Assembly: GCA_934229395.1 (NCBI GenBank)
Contig: CAKQDL010000002.1
Location: 1 to 64,000, forward strand
Reading direction: 5' to 3'
Length of the DNA: 64,000 bases
Source of the DNA: an uncultured Peptococcaceae bacterium
GTDB lineage: Bacteria; Bacillota; Peptococcia; Peptococcales; Peptococcaceae
The position numbers and the translations under genes are program-made. How positions within the stretch are numbered: position 1 is the first letter of the stretch; each line of letters starts with the position of its first letter. This document shows, in pieces, positions 8,590 through 17,236 of the stretch. Below the pieces are notes generated by a model. That model was not told the origin of the DNA and did no database searches. It was given only the letters and a program-made list of their open reading frames with translations.

Positions 8590-9282
8590 ATGAAAACCAT
8601 TGGCCTTCTTGGCGGCATGAGCTGGGAAAGCACAGAAAGCTACTACCGCCTTATTAACGAAGCTGTGCGTGCGCGCATGGGTGGCCTAAACAGCGCCAAG
8701 CTCCTGAGCCTGAGTGTGAACTTTGCCGAGATTTATGTGTATCAATCCAAGGAAGAGTGGGAGATGTGCGGCGCCCTCTTAAACGAAGAGGCAAAAACCT
8801 TGGCGCGCGCCGGCGTTGATGCCATTGCCATTACAACAAACACCATGCACAAGGTGGCAGGGCGCATTATGCAGGATGTGGAGGTGCCTCTTCTCCATAT
8901 TGCCGAGGCAACCGCCGATGCCCTGCTTTTGGCGGGGGTGAAACGCGTGGCGCTCTTGGGCACCATGACCACCATGAAGGAGCCTTTTTATAAAGAGGTG
9001 CTTCTTCAAAAGGGGCTCGCGGTGTATGTGCCGAGTGAGGAGGATGGGCTTGAAATAGACCGCATTATCTTTCACGAGCTTTGCCAAGGTGAGGTGGTGG
9101 AGGCATCGCGCCAAAGGGGCTACAAAATCATTGGCGCCCTTAAAGCGTGCGGGGCCGAGGCCGTCATTTTGGGCTGCACGGAGCTTGATTTGCTCCTTAG
9201 CGACGAGGCGTCTGCCTTGCCACTCTTTGACACCACACGCATTCATGCTGAAGCCATTGCAAACTATATGATGAGCGACTAG
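8590..9282 (+). CDS. Aspartate/glutamate racemase-family amino-acid racemase (YgeA-like)
   Basis: A 230-residue PLP-independent racemase. The N-terminus KTIGLLGGMSWEST and the block TTNTMHKVA match the YgeA/EcL-DER subgroup. The first catalytic position, Cys in most Asp/Glu racemases, is Thr here (in ITTNTMHK), while the second Cys is present in ILGCTELDLLL. As I recall, the E. coli enzyme with a Thr/Cys pair is L-Asp/L-Glu-specific. A cell-wall D-Glu role is therefore less likely than for MurI. It lies between an ABC exporter and a nitroreductase-family gene, with gaps of 9 and 14 bases. Confidence 0.85.
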   Translation: MKTIGLLGGMSWESTESYYRLINEAVRARMGGLNSAKLLSLSVNFAEIYVYQSKEEWEMCGALLNEEAKTLARAGVDAIAITTNTMHKVAGRIMQDVEVPLLHIAEATADALLLAGVKRVALLGTMTTMKEPFYKEVLLQKGLAVYVPSEEDGLEIDRIIFHELCQGEVVEASRQRGYKIIGALKACGAEAVILGCTELDLLLSDEASALPLFDTTRIHAEAIANYMMSD

Positions 9283-9296
9283 AAAGGACGATTGTT

Positions 9297-9836
9297 ATGG
9301 AATTTACCGAGCTTATTATGAACCGTCGCAGCAAACGCATTTACACCGAAGAAGCGTTGCCAGAATTTTCTCTAGACATTATTTTAAACGCTGGCCTTTT
9401 GGCGCCAACGGGCCGCAATTTGCGTCCAGCTGAGGTTATTGTGGTACGTGATCGCGTGCTCCTTGATCACTTGGCCGAAGCAAAAACAGCCGGCTCTGCC
9501 ATGCTCAAAAATGCCAAGGCGGCCTTGGTGGTCATTGGCGATGCCGAAAAATCCGACACCTGGATTGAGGACTGCTCCATTATGATGAGCTATATGCAGC
9601 TGGCTGCAGAAAACCTTGACATAGGCAATTGCTGGGTGCAGCTCCGCGGTAGAGAATCGCAAAAGGTGGTGGACGGTGTGCGCCAAAGCTCCGCAGAATA
9701 TGTGCGCGAGGCCTTGGACATTCCGGCGCGCTTCCAGCCACTTGCCATGCTCTCTTTGGGGATGAGCGAGGAAGTGCGTCCGCGCCATTCTATCGAAGAA
9801 GTAGAGCCAGCCATGGTGCACGAAGAAAAGTTTTAG
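9297..9836 (+). CDS. Nitroreductase-family flavoprotein
   Basis: A 179-residue FMN-dependent oxidoreductase of the nitroreductase fold. The FMN-phosphate-binding segment MNRRSKRIYT is at residues 8-17, followed by the LAPTGRNLRP loop, the GNCWVQLRG region and a C-terminal MLSLGM block. It is shorter than NfsB-type enzymes (about 215 residues) and resembles the small clostridial subgroup. The electron acceptor in vivo is unknown. It sits 14 bases downstream of the racemase gene and closes the cluster, with no strong terminator visible after it. Confidence 0.87.
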   Translation: MEFTELIMNRRSKRIYTEEALPEFSLDIILNAGLLAPTGRNLRPAEVIVVRDRVLLDHLAEAKTAGSAMLKNAKAALVVIGDAEKSDTWIEDCSIMMSYMQLAAENLDIGNCWVQLRGRESQKVVDGVRQSSAEYVREALDIPARFQPLAMLSLGMSEEVRPRHSIEEVEPAMVHEEKF

Positions 9837-9862
9837 AATAGATGGCAAGGGTAGGTCGTTCG

Positions 9863-9891
9863 TTGCAATTTCCTAGTAACTATGCTATATT
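9863..9891 (+). promoter_or_regulatory. Promoter of the CNNM/CorC gene
   Basis: -35 TTGCAA (9863-9868), 17-base spacer, -10 TATATT (9886-9891). Confidence 0.5.
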
Positions 9892-9945
9892 TAATGATAC
9901 TTAGTTTAAGAATATCTAAAAGAAAGTAGAGTTGATGATCTCCTA

Positions 9946-11202
9946 ATGGACAGTAGCAGTATAGGGATGATTGCGGTTTTGGTGATTTTGGTCGGATGCT
10001 CAGCATATTTTTCGGCCACAGAAACAGCCTTTACATCTCTCAACAGCATTCGTATGAAAACCTGGGCAGAAAATGGTGACAAACGTGCAGCGCGCACCTT
10101 GGCACTTGCTGGGGATTTCGACAAAGTTCTATCCACTATTCTCATCGGCAACAACATTGTAAACATTTCAGCTTCAACCCTTGCAACGGTGCTCTTTACC
10201 AAGCTCTTTTTTGAGTATGGGCCAACAATTTCCACCGTCGTTGTGACGATTGTTGTCCTCATCTTTGGTGAAATTTCGCCAAAAAGCTTGGCCAAAGAAT
10301 TTCCGGAGAAGTTTGCCATGCAATCCACACCTATTTTGCGTGTGCTGATTGTTGTTTTGTCACCGCTCAATGCCTTGATTGGCTTGTGGAAAAAGCTTCT
10401 AGCAAAAATCATTCGTACCTCTGGCGACAGCGGTATTACAGAAGAAGAGCTCGTGGGTATTGTGAACCAAGCCGAAAGCGAAGGCGGTCTTGACGAGCAC
10501 GAAAGCGATCTCATCCGCGCTTCTATTGAGTTCAACGACCTCGATGTGAGCGATATCATCACCCCACGTGTGGATTTGGTGGCGGTGGACGAAGCATCTA
10601 CCATGGAAGAAGCCAGAGCGCTTTTTGCAGAAAGCGGCTACTCACGTATTCCCGTGTACCACGATTCTGTGGACAACATCGTTGGCGTTATTCACCAAAA
10701 GGATTTTTACAAGGCAAGCGCGCGTGGTGAAGCCAGGCTTGCGATGATCAAAAGCCCTGTGGTGTATACCACGCCAAACACAAAAATCTTTAAGGTGCTC
10801 AGAACCCTGCAGCATTCCAAGGTGCATATGGCTGTTGTCGTTGACGAATACGGCGGCACCGAGGGTATTGTCACCTTAGAGGACATCATCGAGGAATTGG
10901 TTGGCGAAATTTGGGATGAGCATGATGAAATCATCGAGTCTTTCCATAAGCAAAGCGACGGCAGCTACATCATTGATTGCAGCGCGGACTTGGATGATAT
11001 GTACGACCTTTTCCAAATCAAGGGCGAGTGCGAGGCCACGACTGTATCTGGCTGGGTGCTTGAACAAATTGATTGTATTCCAAAGGTGGATGACAGCTTC
11101 AGGGCCGAAGGCCTTGACGTGAGGGTAACAGCTGTGGATCATCGCCGCGTGATTGAAATTCAAGTTTCTCGTGCGCCCGAGCAGGAGGAAGACGAAGACT
11201 AA
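9946..11202 (+). CDS. CNNM/CorC-type transporter (DUF21-CBS-CorC)
   Basis: A 418-residue membrane protein of the hemolysin C-like family. The N-terminal DUF21 domain has about four hydrophobic segments (residues 5-150) and the AYFSATETAFTSL motif. Two CBS domains (about 200-325) contain the VVDEYGGTEGIVTLEDI block, and a CorC_HlyC domain closes the protein. Family members act in Mg2+/Co2+ efflux or homeostasis rather than haemolysis. No good ribosome binding site precedes the ATG at 9946, so an internal start a few codons later is possible. A strong terminator follows. Confidence 0.88.
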   Translation: MDSSSIGMIAVLVILVGCSAYFSATETAFTSLNSIRMKTWAENGDKRAARTLALAGDFDKVLSTILIGNNIVNISASTLATVLFTKLFFEYGPTISTVVVTIVVLIFGEISPKSLAKEFPEKFAMQSTPILRVLIVVLSPLNALIGLWKKLLAKIIRTSGDSGITEEELVGIVNQAESEGGLDEHESDLIRASIEFNDLDVSDIITPRVDLVAVDEASTMEEARALFAESGYSRIPVYHDSVDNIVGVIHQKDFYKASARGEARLAMIKSPVVYTTPNTKIFKVLRTLQHSKVHMAVVVDEYGGTEGIVTLEDIIEELVGEIWDEHDEIIESFHKQSDGSYIIDCSADLDDMYDLFQIKGECEATTVSGWVLEQIDCIPKVDDSFRAEGLDVRVTAVDHRRVIEIQVSRAPEQEEDED

Positions 11203-11210
11203 TCGTTATT

Positions 11211-11250
11211 GGTCTCTACAGTGAGCGTTGCTCACTGGGGAGACCTTTTT
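11211..11250 (+). terminator. Rho-independent terminator after the CNNM/CorC gene
   Basis: A long stem spanning 11211-11245 (GGTCTC outer arm, GTGAGC inner arm around GTT) is followed by five T. Confidence 0.85.
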
Positions 11251-11312
11251 CATTGTCACGCAATTTTTCCACGTGGGGAGAATTTTTGTTTTTTATTTCG
11301 TTACAACTGTGC

Positions 11313-11347
11313 TACAATAAAGTTGCTACACTTTTATTTTGTAGCAA
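11313..11347 (+). promoter_or_regulatory. putP -10 region with adjacent operator-like inverted repeat
   Basis: A -10 TACAAT at 11313-11318 is followed at once by a perfect inverted repeat TTGCTACA-N9-TGTAGCAA (11323-11347). This covers the expected transcription start. The position fits a repressor site better than a terminator because no T-run follows. Confidence 0.5.
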
Positions 11348-11392
11348 AAAATAAAATCTAGGCGGGCAGCGTTCGCCGAAGGGGAGGATATA

Positions 11393-12931
11393 ATGACATC
11401 TAAATTCATTATTGTAGGGCTTACCGTTATTGTGTACCTTGCTGGGATGCTGATGATTGGGTTTTATTGCTCAAAGCGCAATGACTCTACATCACAATTT
11501 TTCCTAGGCGGTCGCAAGATGGGCCCGTTTGTTACAGCGATGAGCGCCGAGGCATCTGATATGTCGAGCTATTTGCTCATGGGGCTTCCTGGCTTGGCTT
11601 TTCTTTGCGGGACAGCAGAGGTTGGCTGGACGGTCATCGGTCTGCTTTTGGGGACTTATTTTAACTGGCTCTTTACAGCCAAGCGTTTGCGCCGTTATTC
11701 TCATGTTGTGGATGCCTTTACTTTTCCGCAATTCATGTCCAAGCGCCATCACGACAACCGTCATATGCTGAGCTTTATTGCAGCAATTATTATTGTTATT
11801 TTCTTTGTACCATACACCGCTTCTGGCTTTGCTGCCTGTGGTAAGCTTTTCGCCAGCCTCTTTGGCGCAAACTATATGGTATCTATGATTATTTTTGCTG
11901 TGGTGCTTATTTGCTACACAGCCAGCGGTGGCTTCTTGGCCGCTTCTTGGACCGACTTTGTGCAAAGCATCATCATGTCAATTGCGCTTCTCTTTGTTGT
12001 AGGCTTCGCCATTGTTTCTGCTGGCGGCTGGGGAGCCGTTATGGACCACGCTGCGAGCCTTCCAGGCTACCTTTCTATGACCAACAGCTATGTGGTAGAG
12101 GGCAATACGAGTGAGCCTTTTGGATTTTTTGATATTATTACCACCCTTTCTTGGGGCCTTGGCTATTTTGGTATGCCACACATTCTCCTGCGCTTTATGG
12201 CCATTGAGGACGAAAACAAGTTGAGCCTTTCTCGCCGCGTTGGTACCGGCTGGGTTATGGTTGCCATGAGTCTTGCAGTCATCATCGGTATGGCTGGCCT
12301 TATCATGAGCGATAGGGGCCTCATTCCAAACCTTCAAGGCGCTGGGAGTGAAACCGTTATTGTTGAAATTGGCAACTACCTTTCAACCTTTGGTCCTCTT
12401 GCTACCATCATGACTGGTATCATTATTTCTGGTATCTTGGCATCCACCATGTCTACAGCCTCCTCTCAGCTTTTGGCTGCGACCTCTAGCGTATCTCAGG
12501 ATATTTTGCAGGATACCTTCAATATCAAATTGCGTGAAACACAAAGCATGGTGCTTGCACGCTTAACGGTTATTGCCATTTCTATTTTGGGTATTTTCAT
12601 TGCACAAAATCCAAACAGCTCCATCTTTGGGATTGTATCCTTTGCCTGGGCTGGTTTTGGCGCAAGCTTTGGTCCTGCCGTGATTCTTTCTCTCTACTGG
12701 AAGCGCACCACCTTGAAGGGTGTGCTCGTTGGGATGGTTGCTGGCGGCGTGACCGTGTTTGTGTGGAAGTACCTCATTGCACCAATGGGTGGCGTTTGGG
12801 CTGTGTATGAGCTCATGCCAGCCTTCCTCGTTGGCTTCGTGTGCATCGTTGTGGTGAGCCTTCTTACACCACCACCTAGCAAGGAAATCACCGATGAATT
12901 CGACAAAGTGGCTTCTGGCGTGAAGCTTTAA
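11393..12931 (+). CDS. putP: Sodium:solute symporter, PutP-like (Na+/proline)
   Basis: A 512-residue SSS-family symporter with about 13 hydrophobic segments. It carries the family hallmark SAEASDMSSYLLMGLPG (about residues 45-61) and the downstream SGILASTMSTASSQLL block that forms the Na+ site. Both are typical of proline permeases, which import proline with Na+ across the cytoplasmic membrane. A proline biosynthesis gene (proA) lies 1.1 kb downstream, consistent with proline metabolism. It is transcribed alone: an operator-like repeat overlaps its promoter and a terminator follows. Substrate specificity is inferred from family only. Confidence 0.85.
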   Translation: MTSKFIIVGLTVIVYLAGMLMIGFYCSKRNDSTSQFFLGGRKMGPFVTAMSAEASDMSSYLLMGLPGLAFLCGTAEVGWTVIGLLLGTYFNWLFTAKRLRRYSHVVDAFTFPQFMSKRHHDNRHMLSFIAAIIIVIFFVPYTASGFAACGKLFASLFGANYMVSMIIFAVVLICYTASGGFLAASWTDFVQSIIMSIALLFVVGFAIVSAGGWGAVMDHAASLPGYLSMTNSYVVEGNTSEPFGFFDIITTLSWGLGYFGMPHILLRFMAIEDENKLSLSRRVGTGWVMVAMSLAVIIGMAGLIMSDRGLIPNLQGAGSETVIVEIGNYLSTFGPLATIMTGIIISGILASTMSTASSQLLAATSSVSQDILQDTFNIKLRETQSMVLARLTVIAISILGIFIAQNPNSSIFGIVSFAWAGFGASFGPAVILSLYWKRTTLKGVLVGMVAGGVTVFVWKYLIAPMGGVWAVYELMPAFLVGFVCIVVVSLLTPPPSKEITDEFDKVASGVKL

Positions 12932-12937
12932 TCTTTT

Positions 12938-12966
12938 ACCACCGTCTGCACTGGCGGTGGTTTTTT
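12938..12966 (+). terminator. Rho-independent terminator after putP
   Basis: ACCACCG (12938-12944) pairs with CGGTGGT (12955-12961), followed by a T-run. Confidence 0.85.
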
Positions 12967-12980
12967 CGTGCCACGGGGGA

Positions 12981-13009
12981 TTTACGATGACATCCAAAAG
13001 TGATACACT
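12981..13009 (+). promoter_or_regulatory. Promoter of the EamA gene
   Basis: -35 TTTACG (12981-12986), 17-base spacer, -10 TACACT (13004-13009). Confidence 0.5.
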
Positions 13010-13074
13010 AAAACCTGATAGGTGTAGGCGCTCGCGCTTGCGGCTAATTTTTAAAGAAAAGACGATGATGAATT

Positions 13075-13995
13075 ATGAAAAAAACGGTACTGTACATTTT
13101 AATCACTGCGTTTTGCTTTGGCACCATGGAGGTCGCGCTTAAAATTGGCGCAACGGGCATGGACGCTGTACAACTGACGTTTTTGCGCTTTCTGATTGGC
13201 GGGCTCTTACTTTTGCCAATTGGCCTTGCAGACATCAAAAAGCGTGGTGTGACTCTCACAAAGGGCGATTATAAATGGCTTTTTGAGGTGGGCCTTATGG
13301 GCGTGACCATCAGTATGCTGGCCTTTCAATTTGGCGTGGCTAGATGCAATGCAGCAACGGCTGCGGCCCTTATTTGCATGAACCCACTTTTTACCATGGT
13401 TTTGGCGCATTTGTTTACCGAGGAAAAAATGAATGACAACAAGGTCAAGGCCTGCCTTATTGGCCTTGTGGCGGCCTTCTTTATGATTCGCCCTTGGGAT
13501 ATGCAGGCAGGCAACACTGTCATGGGTGTTGGCCTGGTACTTTTTGCATCCCTCACCTTTGGCGCTTATACCGTTATGGGAAAGAGAAGCGTGGCCCGCA
13601 TTGGTTCCTTTATGCAAACGGCTGTAAGCTTCATCTTTGGCGCCTTGGCTCTCTTGGTGATGCTTGTAGTGACGGGGCGTCCGATTGTTGCAGGCGTTGC
13701 CGAAAACTGGTTTGTGGTGGCCTATGTGGGCATTGTTGTGACAGGTATTGGCTATTTGGCCTATTTTTCGGCCATTGCTCGCTCCGATGCGTCCACAGGC
13801 GCCATTGCTTTTTACATTAAGCCAGCCATTGCCCCAATCTTGGCGGTGCTCCTCTTGGAAGAAAGTGTATATTGGAACAGCATTGTAGGGATTGCGCTCC
13901 TTATGAGCGCGTCTGTATTGATATTAAAAGACGCCACACAGGCAAAGGCAGAGCGCGCGCAAAGTGCCCTGTCTAGCGGTGTAAAGGTACGGTAG
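13075..13995 (+). CDS. EamA-family (DMT) metabolite exporter
   Basis: A 306-residue membrane protein made of two EamA repeats (about residues 5-140 and 150-285), giving about ten transmembrane segments. Family members such as RhaT/YdcZ/RarD relatives export or import small metabolites, often amino acids. The EamA-typical end of helix four, FLRFLIGGLLLLP, is present in the first repeat. It ends 18 bases before proA, so proA may be co-transcribed. Substrate not evident. The ribosome binding site is weak. Confidence 0.87.
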   Translation: MKKTVLYILITAFCFGTMEVALKIGATGMDAVQLTFLRFLIGGLLLLPIGLADIKKRGVTLTKGDYKWLFEVGLMGVTISMLAFQFGVARCNAATAAALICMNPLFTMVLAHLFTEEKMNDNKVKACLIGLVAAFFMIRPWDMQAGNTVMGVGLVLFASLTFGAYTVMGKRSVARIGSFMQTAVSFIFGALALLVMLVVTGRPIVAGVAENWFVVAYVGIVVTGIGYLAYFSAIARSDASTGAIAFYIKPAIAPILAVLLLEESVYWNSIVGIALLMSASVLILKDATQAKAERAQSALSSGVKVR

Positions 13996-14013
13996 TTAAA
14001 AAAGGAGGTCAAT

Positions 14014-15294
14014 ATGAGCATAAGAGAAGAAGCACACAAGATGAAGCTGGCTGCGCCAGCGCTTGCAGCTACATCCAACGAAGCGCGCAACGAAGCCCTA
14101 GAAGCTATTGCTGTAGCTCTTGAGGCCAATGCACCGATGATTTTTTTGGCCAACGATGAGGATATGCAGCGCGCCGAGGAAAACGGCGTGGCGAGCACAG
14201 TACAAAAACGTCTTAAATTTGACCAAGGCAAATTGGATGGATGCATCAAGGGCTTGCGTCAGCTCCAGACTCTAGAAGATCCCCTCGGTAAAACCCTCAT
14301 GAAGCGCTCCCTTGATGAAGGTCTTACCCTTTACAAGCTGAGTGTGCCTATTGGTGTGATTGGCGTTATTTTTGAAGCTCGTCCAGACGCCCTGATTCAA
14401 ATTGCCTCCCTTTGCATCAAAAGTGGCAACTGTGCCATTTTAAAAGGTGGCAAGGAAACAGCGCGCACCAATAAGACCCTTTTCGACATCATTAAGGCAG
14501 CTGTGATGCGTGCCGGCCTTCCGGAGGCAGCTTTGTTGCAGGCAGAGGCCCACAGCGAAATCGACGCGCTTTTGGCCTGTGACGAGGATGTGGATTTGCT
14601 CATTCCTCGTGGCTCTAACAAGTTTGTGCGTCATATCATGGATAACACCAAAATTCCAGTGATGGGCCATTCTAGCGGCGTTTGTCATATTTTTGCCGAC
14701 GCCTCCAGCGACCAAGAGCAGGCCCTAAAAATCATCATCGATGCCAAAACCCAATACGCTGCAGCGTGCAACGCCGTGGAAACCCTCCTTGTGCATGAGG
14801 ACATTGCCCAAGACTTTTTACCAAAAGCACAGGAGGCCCTCACAGAAGCAGGCATTAAGCTGCGAGGGGACGCGGCTGTGGCAGCGCTTATTCCAGTAGA
14901 GCTTATGAGCGAAGAGGAATACAGCACAGAGTATGGCGAATGGACCCTCTCTATAAAAATTGTGCCAAGTGTAGAGGCAGCAGTGGCTCACATCAACCGC
15001 TACGGCTCCCATCATACCGATGCCATTCTTACAACCGACGATGCAAGTGCAGACTACTTTATGCAGCGCGTTGACAGTGCCGGCGTTTACAAAAATTGCT
15101 CCACACGCTTTGCCGATGGCTTCCGCTATGGCTTTGGGGCGGAGGTGGGGATTTCTACCGGAAAAATCCACGCCCGTGGCCCAGTGGGGCTAGAGGGCCT
15201 CGTTACCTATAAGTACAAGCTCATTGGCGAAGGCCAGATTGTGGACGACTATGCCAAGGGCGTAAAAGACTTTCACCACAAAGATTTAATGTAA
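14014..15294 (+). CDS. proA: Gamma-glutamyl phosphate reductase (glutamate-5-semialdehyde dehydrogenase)
   Basis: Reduces gamma-glutamyl phosphate to glutamate-5-semialdehyde with NADPH in proline synthesis. The 426-residue length is typical. Visible blocks: PIGVIGVIFEARPDALIQIA, ILKGGKEA-type segment (residues about 145-152), the catalytic-Cys region YAAACNAVETLL, and C-terminal GPVGLEGLVTYKY. Start ATG at 14014 has AAAGGAGG. The partner kinase ProB is not in the window, which is unusual since proB usually neighbours proA. It follows the EamA gene closely and ends at a terminator. Confidence 0.95.
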   Translation: MSIREEAHKMKLAAPALAATSNEARNEALEAIAVALEANAPMIFLANDEDMQRAEENGVASTVQKRLKFDQGKLDGCIKGLRQLQTLEDPLGKTLMKRSLDEGLTLYKLSVPIGVIGVIFEARPDALIQIASLCIKSGNCAILKGGKETARTNKTLFDIIKAAVMRAGLPEAALLQAEAHSEIDALLACDEDVDLLIPRGSNKFVRHIMDNTKIPVMGHSSGVCHIFADASSDQEQALKIIIDAKTQYAAACNAVETLLVHEDIAQDFLPKAQEALTEAGIKLRGDAAVAALIPVELMSEEEYSTEYGEWTLSIKIVPSVEAAVAHINRYGSHHTDAILTTDDASADYFMQRVDSAGVYKNCSTRFADGFRYGFGAEVGISTGKIHARGPVGLEGLVTYKYKLIGEGQIVDDYAKGVKDFHHKDLM

Positions 15295-15301
15295 GATGTG
15301 A

Positions 15302-15326
15302 ACGGTCACCTCGTGTGGCCGTCTTT
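15302..15326 (+). terminator. Rho-independent terminator after proA
   Basis: ACGGTCAC (15302-15309) pairs with GTGGCCGT (15315-15322) across loop CTCGT; only a short T stretch follows. Confidence 0.55.
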
Positions 15327-15433
15327 ATGTAATGATAGCTTTTTTTTATCATTGTAAATGATGGTGGCCAAATGTCTTTCGGGTGTGTAAAATAGGTACT
15401 ATGTACTATTATAATTATTTAGGGGGTTGAAAC

Positions 15434-17056
15434 ATGTCAACAAAGAAAAAAGGAGGAAAGGCAACGCTTGCCGTTTTGGCAGCAGTGGTTGTCCTTCTTA
15501 CTGTAGCAGCCTTCACAACAACGGCAGAATCTGTTCAAAACACCTTCTGGGCCTTGGTGCCACCGCTTGTTGCGATTTCTCTAGCGCTTGCTACAAAGGA
15601 AGTTTATAGCTCATTGTTCGTTGGTGTTGTGACTGGTGGCCTTTTGTATTCTGGCTTCAATTTTGAAGGCACCATCAACCACGTTTACACCGATGGTGTT
15701 ATCGCTGTATTGTCTGACTCCTACAACGTAGGTATTTTGATTTTCCTCGTTATCTTAGGTATTATTGTTTCTCTAATGAACAAATCCGGCGGTGCAGCAG
15801 CGTTTGGCCGTTGGGCACAAAGCAAAATCAAAAACAAGGTTGGCGCACAGCTTGCCACCATCGGTTTGGGTGTGCTCATCTTTATCGATGACTATTTTAA
15901 CTGTCTGACCGTTGGTAGCGTTATGCGTCCAGTGACCGACAAGTTCAAAATTTCTCGTGCAAAGCTTGCTTATCTTATTGACGCCACCGCAGCGCCAATT
16001 TGCATTATTGCACCAATTTCCTCTTGGGCAGCTGCTGTAAGTGGTTTTGTACCAGGTGAAACCAATGGGATTGCGCTTTTTGTTCAATGCATTCCATACA
16101 ACTTCTACGCCCTTTTGACCATCGTTTTCATGCTTGCCATCACTGTGATGCGTGCAGACTATGGCTCAATGGAGCTCCACGAAATCAACGCCAACAAGGG
16201 TGACCTTTATACCACTGAAGAACGTCCATACGAAACCTTGGAAAATGAAGCAACAGAAGAAGGCGGCCATCTCATGGATATGCTCATTCCTGTATTCGTG
16301 CTCATTTTCTGCTGCGTTGTTGGGATGATTTGGTCCGGCGGTTTCTTTGCTGGCGAATCCTTTGTAACTTCCTTCTCCAACTCCGATGCTTCTGTTGGTT
16401 TGGCCGTTGGTTCCTTCTTTGGCCTTATGATTACCTTGGTGCTTTACATGGCACGTCGCGTGATGACCTTCAGCGAATTTATGGAATGTGTGCCAAAGGG
16501 ATTTATGTCCATGATTACACCAATCCTCATTTTGACCTTCGCTTGGGCCCTCAAAGCCATGACCGATTCCTTGGGTGCTGCTACCTACGTGGCAGGTCTA
16601 ATTGAAGGCTCTGCAAGTGGTCTTGTGAACTTCTTGCCAGCCATCATCTTCCTCATTGGCTGCTTCCTTGCTTTTGCGACAGGCACCAGCTGGGGGACCT
16701 TTGGTATTTTGATTCCTATCGTTGTATCTGCTTTCCAAGAAACAGATCCACAGCTTATGATTATCGCTATGAGCGCCTGCATGGCTGGTGCTGTGTGCGG
16801 TGACCACTGCTCCCCAATTTCTGATACCACCATCATGGCATCTGCTGGGGCGCAATGCTTCCACCTAAATCACGTCAACACCCAGCTCCCATATGCCCTC
16901 ACTGTAGCTGCTATTTCCTCAGTTTGCTTCATCATCGCAGGCTTTGTACGCAGCGCCGTGATTGGCTGGATTATTGGCCTTGCACTCACCATTGTTGTAC
17001 TCTTTATTCTCAAAAAACGTGAACAAAAGAAGTACGGCAGCGCATGGCAAGACTAA
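15434..17056 (+). CDS. Na+/H+ antiporter, NhaC family
   Basis: A 540-residue polytopic membrane protein with the NhaC-type signature region IDDYFNCLTVGSVMRPV (about residues 152-168) and the CGDHCSPISDTTIMASAGA block near the C-terminus. An N-terminal basic stretch precedes the first helix. Members exchange Na+ for H+ or co-substrates such as malate/lactate, and specificity varies. It stands as a single gene between terminators, next to Na+-coupled proline and alanine symporters, so it may help keep the sodium gradient these symporters use. Consensus-like TATAAT lies about 30 bases upstream of the start. Confidence 0.87.
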   Translation: MSTKKKGGKATLAVLAAVVVLLTVAAFTTTAESVQNTFWALVPPLVAISLALATKEVYSSLFVGVVTGGLLYSGFNFEGTINHVYTDGVIAVLSDSYNVGILIFLVILGIIVSLMNKSGGAAAFGRWAQSKIKNKVGAQLATIGLGVLIFIDDYFNCLTVGSVMRPVTDKFKISRAKLAYLIDATAAPICIIAPISSWAAAVSGFVPGETNGIALFVQCIPYNFYALLTIVFMLAITVMRADYGSMELHEINANKGDLYTTEERPYETLENEATEEGGHLMDMLIPVFVLIFCCVVGMIWSGGFFAGESFVTSFSNSDASVGLAVGSFFGLMITLVLYMARRVMTFSEFMECVPKGFMSMITPILILTFAWALKAMTDSLGAATYVAGLIEGSASGLVNFLPAIIFLIGCFLAFATGTSWGTFGILIPIVVSAFQETDPQLMIIAMSACMAGAVCGDHCSPISDTTIMASAGAQCFHLNHVNTQLPYALTVAAISSVCFIIAGFVRSAVIGWIIGLALTIVVLFILKKREQKKYGSAWQD

Positions 17057-17063
17057 AAAATAG

Positions 17064-17093
17064 AAAGCCCGGAGTTTTTGCTCAGGGCTTTTT
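17064..17093 (+). terminator. Rho-independent terminator after the NhaC-type gene
   Basis: AAAGCCCGGAG (17064-17074) pairs with CTCAGGGCTTT (17081-17091), ending in a T-run. Confidence 0.85.
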
Positions 17094-17236
17094 GTATGTC
17101 TAAATTTTATTTATAGTTGCTAAATAGGGGACAAGTGTATTTTTTATTAAGAATATGTATGATATAATAAACATATTGTGTTGAGTTATGCAGTAGTCTT
17201 GGCACATAAAATCTAATTTTAATTGGGGGATATAGA

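Noticed and set aside
17097..17236. Glycine riboswitch before the alanine/glycine symporter
   Set aside because: The leader is short and AT-rich without the paired conserved elements of a glycine aptamer.
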